From Macrocystis pyrifera (Eukaryota; Sar; Phaeophyceae; Laminariales; Laminariaceae): a stretch of DNA of 64,000 nt. Location: positions 372,001 to 436,000 of the forward strand of contig JASSKH010000032.1 in the NCBI GenBank assembly GCA_031763025.1, read 5' to 3'. Every line of letters starts with the position of its first letter. Position 1 is the first letter of the stretch. Of this stretch, positions 13,111 to 24,148 are shown piece by piece. Below the pieces are notes generated by a model that saw nothing but the letters and a program-made list of their open reading frames with translations, ran no database searches and was not told where the DNA came from. The position numbers were made by a program, and so were the translations under genes.

Positions 13111-13300
13111 CGTGATTGTGCTGCAATGAGCATCCGTCTTGTTTTACTCGGGCCCCCTCCTCCTTGGCCTTCTCAATCCGGCCAGAGGAGGGTACCGGCA
13201 CCTCGTCGTGGTTGTGCTGCAATGAGCATCCGTCTTGTTTTACTAGGCCCCCCTCCTCCTTGGCCTTCTCAATCCGGCCAGAGGAGGGTACCGGCACCTG
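13111..13300. repeat. Tandem duplication, period 96 bp
   Basis: Two nearly identical units are centred on GTGCTGCAATGAGCATCC and CCGGCCAGAGGAGGGTACCG. The offset between matching bases is 96. The copies differ at only a few positions, so the duplication is recent. No coding role seen. Confidence 0.85.
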
Positions 13301-13712
13301 GCACCTCGTGCCTGGATACGGTACCTGGCGTATGCGGGGCGCTGACCTCGTCGTCTGTGTACTGTCTTGCTCGTGGTGCGCTGGCGTGGTCGCGCTGACC
13401 GGGATCGCACCCCAAGAGTCGTGAATTAGGTTCCCCGCGGCGTTTCAGGCCTGCGGCAACGATGGGGCTCCGTCGCGGAAAGCGTGGGTTCCGTTGTATG
13501 GAAAGTAGAAACGACGGGAGATCCCACGTGAATAAGCAACCAACAGGCCAGGATGGAGGTGGATGTGGCGGGTCGGGAGGGCTGCATCCGACACGTTGAA
13601 AGCAAGGCAAGAACCAACACAGGCTGAACGTTAGATGGTTGAAAACTGCTCGAAAAAAGGAAGAGGGGCCGAAAAACGTGTGACCGCTATTAATAGATTG
13701 AGGACTCGACAG

Positions 13713-14445
13713 GGCAAGTTGACCGTGGGCACATTCAACGTCCACACTCTGGCCGTCGACGGCAAAAACTATCTTGGACGTACCGAAGAGATCATGGAGG
13801 TCTGCAGGCAAACTCAGTGTGATATTGTTGGGTTGCAAGAGACGAGATGGGCAGGATGGGTTCACAGCAGCGGGTTTCACTGTGTACTGCAGTGGAGCAG
13901 GCGAAGGTGTTACGGAGGCCAAGGGTCAACACAGAGTGGGGCTAGCCATCAAGGAGTCGATCTTGCAGGATGTCGAGAAGGGTGGACTGGAAGTGAAGTA
14001 CATGAGTGATCGACTCATGAAGGTATGATTGTACTTGAAGGGGAAATCGAATGGGATTTCCTTTGTGGTCGCGTACGCTCCGACTGATAGTCACAAATCA
14101 GTCCGTGACAAAGACTTTTTTGGGCCACACTAGGCAGAACTGTTGCTATAGTACCTAAAGGAAAACATCTTCCTGTCTGATGGATGCTAACGCTCGCACT
14201 GGCGCAAGGGGGGAAGATTGCGTCGATGGCTAGGTGCTGGGTGCATACGGGCGGGATACGCTGAATGACAACGGACGGCGTCTGCTGACATTCCCAGCAG
14301 AAAAAAAACAACTTGATCTTGTCAATATGTTTTTCGGGGCCCCAAACGTGGAGTCTCTTACACCTTCAAAAGTCCAAATCGTGGAAAAGGTCGTTAGCGC
14401 CTGGATTTTATCCTCACGCGGCAACCGGACAGACGACTCGCACGA
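13713..14445 (+). pseudogene. LINE APE-type endonuclease domain, broken
   Basis: The frame opens at 13635, and the endonuclease fold begins with TVGTFNVHTL, followed by CDIVGLQETRW containing the catalytic Glu. Further blocks in changed frames show VAYAPTDSHKS, the MDANARTG (Asp-x-Asn) motif and GRRLLTF. This is the standard order of exonuclease-endonuclease-phosphatase nucleases, which nick the target for reverse transcription. At least three frame changes break it. Confidence 0.8.
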
Positions 14446-14448
14446 AAT

Positions 14449-15171
14449 ATGACTGTGCGTCGACCTCCTCTGGTGAAACCTGAATCAGGTCACAACGTGC
14501 TCACAGCAGACATCCGGCTGTCTGGACGCTTTGCCCCTAACCGCCGCAAGCGAGAGATGAAGGGCAGAACGGCAATCGATCTCCAACAGCTGATGGCAAA
14601 CCTCCAACTGCGGGGAGTCTCCACCGAGAAATTCGAACCCCTAACCCCGGGCACGGATGTGGATGGTATGGCAATGGTGTTCGCTGAAGCGATGCCGTCG
14701 ACTGTCGTTAACATCGCGCGACGTGCAAAGCGCAGTCAAAGACCGGCGGGGTGGTGTGCTAGCGAGGAAACGAAGGCGGATATGCTTGCGGCGTGGCAAG
14801 AGGGGGAAGCCACGAGAGAGCTATTGCGCGCGGATCTAAGTAACAGTAACCTCAGGAAGTCCCTGAAAGCAGCTGGGCAACGCTTAAAGCGCGTGAGGAT
14901 CGAGGTGGAGCAGAGATTCTTCGGGGAATTCATCAGCCAACTAGAGGGTTGCATCAGGGATGGCAACCAAGCTGGTTCCTACAAGCACATCAATAGAATG
15001 GATTTCGAGGGGAAGAAATCGTGCAGCTCTCAACACATCAAGGACGCAGAGGGCAGTCTGCTTCGTGACGTGGCGCTCTTTCGCGATCGGTGGGTACAAT
15101 GGTTCAGCTCTCTGCTCAACACTAGGACGCCAACGCTCGACCCGAGTATCGTCGAAGAGCTTAAAGTGTAG
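14449..15171 (+). pseudogene. LINE linker between endonuclease and RT
   Basis: An uninterrupted frame of 240 codons, rich in Arg, Lys, Glu and Ala, with long predicted helices (KADMLAAWQEGEATRELLRA, QRLKRVRIEVEQRFF). It corresponds to the segment between endonuclease and RT in this type of LINE and ends at VEELKV followed by a stop. In intact relatives the RT fingers would follow here, but the next recognisable sequence is the RT palm, so about 150 codons appear lost. Confidence 0.65.
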
Positions 15172-15203
15172 CCCCAGTACGAAAGAAGAGCGTCCCTCTT
15201 TTC

Positions 15204-16289
15204 ATGTATCTCATCGACCTCACCAAGGCATACGATTCACTCGACCTGACTCTCTTGTGGAACGTGCTCGCTTGGTTCGGCGTACCACCAAAGATGCTCG
15301 CGGTTATTCGCCACTTCCACGATGGAATGCGTGCGCGTATCCGGGCGGACGATGGCGCACATTCAGACTGGTTCGGCGAGGGGCAGGGTCTACTGGAAGG
15401 ATGCGTGCTCGCACCATTCATTGCTGTTCAACATGTTATTTACTGCCGTACTGCGTGTGGCGGTGGAGCGGTTTAGCGCCAATGCAGACGTGGTGAAGGA
15501 TATGGTGTGCACCGAGGTGAAGGATGAGAAGGGGGGGGGGGGGGGCGAAGAGGGCCGGAGAAAGGGCGAGATAAACCCCAGGAGACTGTGGCGGAGCCGC
15601 AACCGATCTGGGGAATGCTGTATGCAGACGACACGGGCATCGTGTCCAGATCGAGGAACAGCCTTGCGAAGATGATGGAATATACCGTTGCAGTGTATGA
15701 TTCGTTCGGATTGACAGTTTCGGAATCCAAGACGGAGACCATGTGCGTGATGATGAAACGTATGGACAGGGTCAATTTCGTTCTTGAGGCAGCCGGCCAG
15801 ATGTACAAACTAACCACCAACTTTGTGTACCTTGGGGCAATTGTGTGCGAGAACGCCGGCCGCACTGTTGAAATCAACCGGCGCGTGCTGCTGGCCAACC
15901 TACGTTTCAGACGGTAGAGTTTGCCACTGTACGATCAGTCCACCGCTGCTCAAAGTACGGACGCTCAAAGCCGAGATAATGGAGACCATGCTGTACGGGT
16001 GTGTCACGTGGAGCCCCACCGTGGTCAATCTCGCCATACTGCGGACAGCTCACCACCGATTGCTCTCCCGCTTCATCGGATGGAAAATAAAACCTCGCGG
16101 CGGCTACCATATGCTTTCATACGCAGACGCACTGCAAAGACTGGCTGTGAGAACATCGAGACGACGGTGCGAAAGCGGAGGATACTTTTCGCGGAGTTCG
16201 TGGCTCGTATGGGTAAAGAGAGACTACCCAAACTAGTGGTGTTTGGGGAACTGAAGGGGGAAAAGACTTACTTGGGAGGGCAAGAGTAG
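15204..16289 (+). pseudogene. LINE reverse transcriptase and C-terminal region, broken
   Basis: The first block carries the palm motif [12 protein letters not shown] and [16 protein letters not shown]. The catalytic YADD is at 15621-15632 in another frame (GMLYADDTGIVSRS). Then come SESKTETM, YLGAIV and, further on, METMLYGCVTWSP and LFAEFVARMGKERLP. The domain order is normal, but it is spread over three frames. A G-run at 15533-15546 sits between two RT blocks. The RT would copy the element RNA at a nicked target. Confidence 0.8.
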
Positions 16290-16662
16290 GACTGAATGGG
16301 TTGTCTCGAAGGCGACTTATCGTTGTTTAACCTGCCCATCGTAGAGAAACAATGGACGCTGGCAGCGAAAAAATCGGGCAAGCGGTTCGGACGTGTTGAA
16401 GAATCGAGAGAGCAGTACATGAAACGTCGGTACGCTAAGGAGAAGGAGAATGTAGCGAAACGACGAGCGCTTGAGGTACAAACTGCGCAGCAACTTTAGC
16501 AGACGTCCTTGGACCCAAGGTCAGGGGGGGAGGAAGAGGAGCCACATTGAAAGAGACAGCAACAGCAGCTAGGCCGGTTAAGAAGATGAAGGCACCCGCC
16601 GAAACTTGGCACTGGCCGTCTTTCCATTTGAGACGCCCAGTGATCTGCCTAATAATGCTGTG

Positions 16663-16894
16663 TGTAGCCAAAAGATACCAAGCCGTGGAGGTTTCAGTGT
16701 AATCGCATGTGTGAGTGGAGCAGTGGCCGGGGATCCTGTGTGATGTCCCCTAGCCACCTGGCTCGTGGTCCGATGAGGATCACTCCGTGATAATACAAGC
16801 TCTAAGAACAAGACTTACTGAGTGCGAGGCCAGCGAGACTGGTGGAGTCCCTCGCTGGAAGCCCTCTTGCTGATATCATCTGGCAGAGGCCATA
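16663..16894 (+). repeat. 5' LTR of the Ty3-type element
   Basis: Begins TGTAGCCAAAAG and ends GGCAGAGGCCATA. By eye it is identical over 232 bases to the copy at 22060-22291. It is preceded by TGTG, which recurs just after the 3' LTR. No standard initiator-Met primer-binding site is obvious immediately downstream; a self-complementary ATATCTAGATAT follows instead. Confidence 0.9.
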
Positions 16895-19800
16895 ATATCT
16901 AGATATTCGCGGAACTTCTGTTGGAGGAGTTTTCGGCTGCGGAGTATTGGGTCACAGCTGGGAAGGCAGTTGGCCCGTTGGACGGATCGAAACGGCTTGA
17001 AGCGCACAGCAGGGGAGGACGCTCCGGGAGCTGGAGGACGCACAGGTCAGGCGGCAGTTTCTCCGTTATTACAGTAGAGTCCAGGTGGACTGCTGTGGAT
17101 TATGGCGCACACGGCAAGCACGCCGCTGGTGGTAGGGGAGTCTCTGACTCCACCGAAATACGGAGAGGTGTGGACCGAGCAGGCCTCTCGTGTTTTTTAC
17201 GCAGCGTACCTCGATTATGAGGAACGGCTGCAGCTCGCCAACGCTCAGGGGGTGGTTCAGCACTCCAAAGTGAGCATGGGCCAGCTTATCCCCAATTACA
17301 TTCATCGGTGTTTTGAGGGATTTTACAAGCATCAGACTACGATGACCGCCTCGGAGTTGTTGGACGCTGTTAGGCAGCACGCCGGTTACACAACCACCAG
17401 CAACAGATTTGACACCTCGCGGGCGGCAGCGGACTTGCGTCGCGTTCTCTCAATGAGGCGCGATGAAAAGCAGGGCGGTGAAACATCCGTCAAAGACCGC
17501 GCGATGATGGTAAACTCCGCTATGGAAAAGTATTTTGCGGAGAATCACGCGGTGCATGCCATGTACCGCGCGCAGGACCGTTCGTGGTTGCCCGGACCGG
17601 CGGAATTTGTGAGCATGGCGTTGGTGGATGGCTTATGGCCGTCCGAGTTCAAAAAGTACGTAAAAGGTCAGCTCACGTACGCTGCAGGGTGGAAGAAGGA
17701 CCCGGCATTGGTCATGGACCAAATTTTTTCTGCTGCAGAACAGTGGAAATTCATCGAGGCGTATGGTCGGAAAGATGCTGCAGGGGCAGCTGAACCGCGA
17801 CGCCAACAGCAGCAGAAACCGAAACAGCAGCAATCCGCGAAAAAGTCGTTTGTTCGCGTCTGTTTCGAGTGTGGTGATCCCAACCATTATGTTTCTGATT
17901 GCCCAAAAGCTCGCGGTGGCGGCACAGCTCCCAGCAGTGGTGGGCGCGGGTCGTCAGGGTATCGCGGGGGCCGCAATGGCGGCCGGGGCAGATTCAACCA
18001 TGGACGCGGGCGCGGTGGCCGTGGTGGCAATCAATTGACAGCGGGCGGTGGAACTTCTGCTGTTGCTTCTTCAACTTCTGGTGCGCCAGCGGCAGGAGCC
18101 GCTGGGTCGGGATCTGGTTCGTCTGTTGCCGGCCGAGCTGTATACGTTGGAGGAGCTGGAACATCGGTGGGTGCTGCTGGAGCGAGAACTTCGCCATCCA
18201 CCGAGCGGGCGGAGTCAGTGTCTGGTGCTGCTGCAGGGGCGGTAGCGCCGGAACCGTCTGTATATTCGACGTCTTGGTCGGGGTGGACCGCCGATTCTAT
18301 TTCTTCGGCGCCGGCTGTAGGAGGGCAGCCATGGCGTCAGGTGACTCTTGGTACCGACCAGAGTTCAACGGCAGGTGAAGTGCCTGTCGATCGCAGCGCT
18401 GAGTGTTTACGCGCTGATCTCTCTTTGCCAGGGTCGGTTGGTTCGCTGATGGCGCGTGTGATCCTTGATTCGGGGTCGGCGCTCACGTCCATCGGTGTCG
18501 GCTTACTTCAGCAGCTGTCTTCGCATTTCGGCGGCGCCGATCTGCAAATTCCGTTCGAAAATGGCCCGCAGCAGGCGAAAACCGCTACGGGTGTTTCAGT
18601 GATGGTCACGCACAAAACGGTGCCGATTGCCGTGAGTGTACGGACGCCGTGGGGAGCGGTGAAATTGGAGCCCATCACTTTCGCGGTCATGCCTGGTACA
18701 GATAACGTCGTTCTGTTTGGCATGGCTACCATGAAAGCTCTTGGCATCGACGTCTACCGTGAAGCTCTGGAGAAGCTTCGCCCTCGCGCAGTGCCGGTAT
18801 CGACCGGTGTGGAGACTCCGAGTTACCTTGCGGCGCGCAGAGTGACGGTTTCCGTGCGTGCTTTTCAGACCGAGGCTACGGTGGATGCTCCGGAGGACAA
18901 GGCGGTGGAACATTTGGTCGACCGGGGGCCAGACATGTTCATGGATCCGGAGGAGGAGCGGACGGCCCGAGAACGGGCGTTGGAGGACAGCGTGCAGCAG
19001 GCAGAGCAGAGTGGATTAAGCGTCGGCGGAGCAACCCGTTTGCGCGAAATTTTGGCTCGTCGCGTGGGTGCTTTTCGCCGTGCGCTGTGTGGTGATCCGC
19101 CAGCGCAAGTGGAGCCGATGCGAGTGCAGCTGAAGCAACAGGCGAAGCCTGTCAAGGCAACGCCACGTCGGTACGAACCGACGAAAAGGGACTGGCTCTC
19201 GAAGTGCATTGCTGCTTTGGTGTTTTTTGGCTTTGTCTACCACAACATCCAGGCGGTGTGGGCGAGTCCGGCGATGGCGGTGCCCAAGAAGGACTCTTTC
19301 CGTTTGGTGAGCGACTACTCGGCGGTGAACGCACAGGTGGAGAAGTCCCCGGGCGTCATGCCCAACCATGAAGACATGGGAGATCTGCTGGGGGCGCGTT
19401 TCTTCGGCAAGCTGGACCTACTTCAAGGGTACTGGCAGATGCCTTTGGCTCCGGAGGCGCAAGACGTCTTCATGGCGACAAGCGACGGTTTGTTCACGCC
19501 TACCCGTGTTCCCCAAGGTGTTTTGAATGCGACTTCTTATTTCCAAGGTGTCATGACTGAAGTGTTGCGTGGTTTGGATTGCAAAGTTTGGGTCGATGAC
19601 GTTTTCTTTTTCGCAGACACCGAAGAAGCTCTTCTGCAGCTGCTTGATGACATTCTTGAACGCCTGGAGAATGTTGGACTGTTTGTCGCCGCCCACAAGT
19701 GTACCTTCTTCTCTCGTGAACTGGTCTGGTGTGGTAAGGTGTATTCCAATGGTGTCGTGTCCCATGACCCCGCTCGAGTGCAAGGTTTAAGTGAAATGCG

Positions 19801-22059
19801 TCGTCCCGAAAACGCTGGAGAACTAATGCAATTCTTGCAGGCTGTCAACTGGTTGCGTACATCGTTACCACGTTTAGCGGAAACGGTAGCACCGTTACGT
19901 GATTTTTTGGAGGAGCTCCTTGTTGGGGCTACACGTCGGACTAAGCGAGTGGCGCGCAATCGTGTCATCAAGGATACCGCGTGGACGGAGGATCGGGTGC
20001 GGGCGTGGAATGCCGCACGGGGTTTGGTGGCGCAAGCAGTGCCGCTTCATCATCCTCGTCCCGGGTGCGTTGTTTTGATGTTTCCTGACGCTTCTGATTT
20101 CCATTGGGGTAGTTTTCTCACCCAAGTGCCTGAACACGAATTTCGCAGTGGATTGGCGTTGGAAAGCATGTCTCACGAGCCTCTCGGATTTCTGAGTGGT
20201 TCGTTCACAGGTTCGCAGTTGCGCTGGGCGACTGTCGACAAAGAAGGTTTTGCGATCGTTAATACGTTCCGGAGGCTCGAATACCTGCTTTGGGGTGGTG
20301 TTCATATCTTTACTGATCATCGAAACTTGCAGTACATTTTCAATCCGGAGAAGTGTGTCACGACGGTCACAAAGACCATGGCACAACGCCTAGAGAATTG
20401 GAAGGGTGTTTTAGGACAATACCGCTATGCAATCGAACACATCCCTGGCGATCGCAACAAAGGTCTGTCGCTCGTATCGGCGTTGGTGTTCATGAATTTT
20501 CGACAACCTTCGGTCAAGCTACCTTGGCCGATGATGGTTTGTTTCGTGTGCGTGTTGGGGTGCGTGACGTCTTGTGGATTCCGCCGGATGATCTTGCTCT
20601 TCAAACTCGTTTGATGGTGTGCGCGCACATGCGCTCGGCTGGTCACCGTGGTGTGGCGCCGACTTTGTTTCGCCTGAAGGAATATTGTGTTTGGCCTCAC
20701 ATGGATTCTCAGGTTCGCGAATTCGTTCGCCAGTGTTTGCACTGTGTAGACACGCGTGCAGGTGCACTCATTCCTCGTCCCTACGGAGACACGGTGCATG
20801 GTACCGCTCCGGGAGAAGTGGTGCACTTTGATTTTTTGTATGTTGGCCACAGCGGGCCCGAAGGTAGCGATGGCCTGCCTGATGAGGATGGTTTCCGATA
20901 TGTTTTGGTCATCATGGATGATTTGTCCAACTACGTGGCGTTGGAACCGGCCGAGGCTTGTACAGCCGAGGTCACAGCGAAGCATTTGCTAGCCTGGTGT
21001 AAGACTTTGGGGGTGCCGCGTGTGTGGGTGAGTGATACCGCCACGCATTTCAAGAACAGGGTGCTTGCTTTGTTGAGCGACGCGTTGCACATCGAACATC
21101 GTTTTGCTGTCGCTTACACGCCGTGGTCGAACGGTACGTGTGAACGCATGGTAAAAGAGGTGGTACGTGCTCTGCGTTCCATTCTGTCAGAACAACGTCG
21201 TCAGGTTTCGGAGTGGGTTGATGTTTTGCCGGCCGCTCAGTGGGCCTTGAACACTTCGTTTCGTGAACGTTACCGAAGCACTCCGTACAGCGTGATGTTT
21301 GGGCGTGCTCCGCGTACCGATTTCTCGGCGCTCGTTTCTGAGTCTGATGGCAGGTGGAATGTTGACGTGATGAATGCTGACTTGTTGCGTGCGAACGTCC
21401 GTGAAGTCGTTGCAGAGCAGGAGAGATTTTGCGCCGATATTCGCGCAGCTGTTGCCGTGTCTCGCGACAACAAACGTAAACAGGCTCAGGGCCAGGTGGT
21501 GTTGCCAAAATTTGCGGTTGGTGATTTCGTGTTGTATGCTCGTGTTCGTCGGCAGGGTGTCACACCGAAATTGTTGTCCACATGGACTGGTCCGTGGCGT
21601 GTGGTAGCAGCTGATCATGATCATGTGTACTCAGTTCAGAACATCGTTTCTGGGAAGGTGCATCAAGCTCACGTGGCTCGTTTACGATTTTATGCGGATG
21701 CGACGTTGAACGTCACCGCTGATCTGAAGGATGTTTTCCAACATTCCTTTGCGCAGGGTGAATGCCGCATGAATGCTTTGGTGCATGTGGCCGAAGATGA
21801 TGCCAACGAGGTGATTGTCTTGGTCGATTGGGATGGTTTCGAAGCAGAGGAGCGCACGTGGGAGTCTTTGCGGTCGATTTATTCTGCTGCGCCTGAATTC
21901 GTCGTGAAGGAATTGCGCAAATTACGGATGACCCGTGCGCTCAAGATTAAAATTGCTTCAGAGTTCAGCATTGATTTGTGATTTGCCGCATGCGATTTCG
22001 TCTTGGTTTTTTGGTTTTGTCAAGCTCGTTCGTGTCGAGTGAACTCGCTTTGGGGGTGC

Positions 22060-22291
22060 TGTAGCCAAAAGATACCAAGCCGTGGAGGTTTCAGTGTAAT
22101 CGCATGTGTGAGTGGAGCAGTGGCCGGGGATCCTGTGTGATGTCCCCTAGCCACCTGGCTCGTGGTCCGATGAGGATCACTCCGTGATAATACAAGCTCT
22201 AAGAACAAGACTTACTGAGTGCGAGGCCAGCGAGACTGGTGGAGTCCCTCGCTGGAAGCCCTCTTGCTGATATCATCTGGCAGAGGCCATA
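22060..22291 (+). repeat. 3' LTR of the Ty3-type element
   Basis: Identical by eye to the 5' LTR. It is followed by TGTG, matching the four bases before the 5' LTR and giving a 4-bp target-site duplication. Confidence 0.9.
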
Positions 22292-22295
22292 TGTG

Positions 22296-22382
22296 TTACA
22301 ATCCCTTAGGTTGTTCTACATTTGTTTTGTTTGTTGTGATGCCATACAGTATTCCCTGTCAAGTCCATGGTACCCCCCCCCC
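22296..22382 (+). mobile_element. Probable 3' end of the split LINE, with poly(C)
   Basis: Directly beyond the LTR element's right target duplication, this stretch should continue the DNA left of it, the LINE 3' UTR. It ends CCATGGTAC followed by about 11 C. The other LINE and retroposon copies in this window also end in GTAC or GTACA plus a C-run, so this fits as the LINE's tail. Assignment is by position and tail type only. Confidence 0.4.
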
Positions 22383-22956
22383 CTCTATACCCTGTCATTC
22401 TGCGTCGGCTTCGTCACGTTATCGTTATATTTGTGTGACCCTGTGCTATTTTTCCTTGTTTCCTTTTGTTTTGTTTTTTTTTTTTCCTACGATTATGTTT
22501 TCGACATTTTTCTTGGTCCGTCTGTCTCTGTCCTCTTTGTGTCGGTTGTGTGGTCCTGGACCCACCAACTGGACATGAATAGGACTGCCCGTTCTTGGTT
22601 GCTGTCAGCTCCTTGTCTCTACCCCTATCTTGTGTTCTTGCCTTCCGTCTAGTCTTCTTGTGGCGTCCTTGCGTGGGTCCATCAGCTGGACGTATCATAC
22701 AACTGATCGTACGAGCGAACAGCAACCTTGTCCTCGGGACGCGGCCTGCGCCTCGAGCGCATGTTTGCTTCGTTTTTCTCTCTAGCCTGGCATAGTAATA
22801 CAGTATATTTTTTCCTTGCGTTTTTTCAACGTTCTTCTTTCTTTTCTTTCTTCTTTTTTTTTTCGAATGTATATATACTACCATGAATATGTTCCTGGTG
22901 TTACTTGGTTGCAAGCGATACGGGATGGTATACCACAGCTCAATAGTGCCGTTTCC

Positions 22957-23126
22957 CTTACGGACTGTCACGGTACTGCCGTGCGCACTATTTCGTGCTT
23001 TTGTTTGTACTCTCCCTTCGAGAGGCATTTTTACTGCAGCCCTTACGGACTGTTACGGTACTGCCGTGCGCACTATTTCGTGCTTGTTTGTACTCTCCGT
23101 TCGCGAGAGGCATTTTTACTGCAGCC
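22957..23126. repeat. Tandem duplication, unit about 84 bp
   Basis: Two consecutive units start CTTACGGACTGT, share GGTACTGCCGTGCGCACT and end GGCATTTTTACTGCAGCC. They are over 90% identical by eye. Confidence 0.85.
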
Positions 23127-23487
23127 TGTTTTTGTTACCACAGGCAGGATTTCAAGAACAGCATCACCGCCGTATACCAGGCAACACGCAAGAGAGCACA
23201 CCCCCTCGAACGAACTACAAAGCTTATTTTCTCGAGAACGGGGAGAGGGCAAACGCCCAGCTACGCTTCTGTTGACACATCTCGACGAGACCTTCCCTAA
23301 CCGCCATTTTCGTTTGGTGCGCCCCCCCCCCCCGTTTTTTTTCTAGAAAATCGGCTCTGAACTCCATCCGCAGGGGCAGGACGAGATCACAGTCTTTCCA
23401 AGCACAGTATCCAAGCCGGCCGAATCAACTAATAGATTTTTTCCAAGCACAGCGTCCTATTAATAGAACCGTCCACTGGCTTAGGGG

Positions 23488-23525
23488 TCGGGTTAGGGTT
23501 AGGTTGGGGTCTGGGTTAGAGGGTC
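23488..23525 (+). repeat. Short telomere-like GGGTTAGGG patch
   Basis: Contains GGGTTAGGGTTAGG and degenerate GGGTTAG variants over about 35 bases. It is too short and impure to be a telomere; it could be a repaired break or chance G-rich sequence. Confidence 0.35.
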
Positions 23526-23912
23526 GGCTTTAGGCGCCACAAGCACAAAACCTCGTTAAAGATTGCCTGCAGGAAGGGGTGACCACGCCTCCTCCAGGGT
23601 GTGTTCTCTTGCGTGTTATACTCGTACGGTACGCAACTCCTTCTGTCCCACAAGGTTTCGTAGCCCATCTCCTCGTGTGTTGAGCATATCGACCTGCATA
23701 GAGCATATCGACCTGTATAGAGCTGCGTACGAAGGTATGATGTACCACCACCTGTGGTAAGGTGTACGATGTGTATGCTTCGAGCGTTCGAGGCTTGGGC
23801 CCTTGGCTCTTTTTTATAAATTCTTGGCTCTTTGAAACACAGCAGCAGTGATAATTTTGATGCTAATCGTGGGCCAATCAGTGCTTGCCATGTAGACGGG
23901 TTGTTGAATCAC

Positions 23913-24087
23913 TAAAATTATATACTTTATCTGAAACCCCCTCTATAGTAAGACTGCACCAAGGCTGTAGAAACCTTGGACCCACGGTCCAATGGCAGTG
24001 ACAAGTCATTGCCATTGAGCAGCACTTTACTCGCGCTTCACACCTTGTTTTCGGTACCCCAAGCGTTGGACAGTACCAACAGCAAGC
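23913..24087 (+). promoter_or_regulatory. Putative GRP94 promoter / 5' leader with hairpin
   Basis: The 175 bases before the proposed GRP94 start include an A/T-rich TTATATACTTTAT at about 23920, a CCAAT at 23989-23993 and an almost perfect 13-bp-arm hairpin at 23990-24017 (AATGGCAGTGAC, AA, GTCATTGCCATT). The hairpin arms match the 13-mer clustered at 4.34-4.43 kb. ER chaperone genes are typically induced by ER stress, but no exact ERSE was found. The transcription start is unknown. Confidence 0.35.
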
Positions 24088-24148
24088 ATGAGAAGGTCAG
24101 GCTTCTTCACGCTGTGCGTTGCCGCCGCACTGCAATCCTCCGCCCAAT
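24088..24148 (+). CDS. GRP94 exon 1: start codon and signal peptide
   Basis: ATG opens [20 protein letters not shown], with a basic start, a hydrophobic core and small residues, as expected for an ER signal peptide. It ends at a strong donor (T then GTGAGT) in phase 1. Exon 2 at 28105 supplies the two missing bases, giving ...[17 protein letters not shown]94 proteins have DDEVVQ just after the signal. The 3.96-kb first intron is long, so another small exon or another start cannot be excluded. Confidence 0.55.

Larger units (their letters stand above)
13430..16662 (+). mobile_element. Decayed LINE (APE endonuclease + reverse transcriptase)
   Basis: A non-LTR retrotransposon with a 5' leader from about 13430, an APE-type endonuclease (about 13715-14445), a long helical linker (14449-15171), reverse transcriptase (about 15204-15900) and a C-terminal region to about 16499. 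The 3' UTR is interrupted at 16662 by the LTR element. Several frame changes and stops make it inactive, and the N-terminal part of the RT seems deleted between the linker and the DLTKAYDS motif. The probable rest of its 3' UTR, ending in a poly(C) tract, lies at 22296-22382. Clade was not assigned. Confidence 0.85.
16663..22291 (+). mobile_element. Young Ty3/Gypsy LTR retroelement (chromovirus-like)
   Basis: A 5.6-kb element bounded by two 232-bp LTRs and a TGTG target duplication, inserted into the 3' UTR of the LINE at 13.4-16.7 kb. Parts in order: gag-like region from about 17.1 kb with a CCHC zinc knuckle (CFECGDPNHYVSDC) near 17.86 kb; a Gly/Ser/Ala-rich linker; an aspartic protease (VILDSGSAL) near 18.46 kb; reverse transcriptase about 19.2-19.85 kb (VWVDDVFFF); RNase H about 20.05-20.45 kb; integrase with an HHCC finger and DDE core about 20.63-21.5 kb; and a chromodomain-like end near 21.8 kb (LVDWDGFEAEERTWE). 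The pol order RT-RNase H-integrase defines the family. It looks nearly whole, with about one break at most; part of pol is in a second frame, which relatives commonly handle by frameshifting. LTR identity implies a very recent insertion. Confidence 0.92.
22383..23910. other. No gene; pyrimidine-rich spacer with a small tandem repeat
   Basis: The stretch is T-rich on the plus strand and has no recognisable domain in any frame. It contains the tandem duplication at 22957-23126, a C-run at 23321-23333 and a short telomere-like patch near 23490. Long minus-strand frames here are Lys/Arg/Thr-rich reflections of the T-tracts. Confidence 0.4.

Noticed and set aside
22414-23028. 204-codon minus-strand frame
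   Set aside because: Lys/Arg/Thr-rich because it reads T-rich DNA backwards; no domain or splice support.
23488-23525. Internal telomere
   Set aside because: Only two perfect TTAGGG units; too short to claim a telomeric origin.
23975-23998. ERSE-II-like stress element upstream of GRP94
   Set aside because: The complement reads ATTGGACCGTG, while ERSE-II is ATTGGNCCACG. Two core positions differ, so it is not reported as a site.
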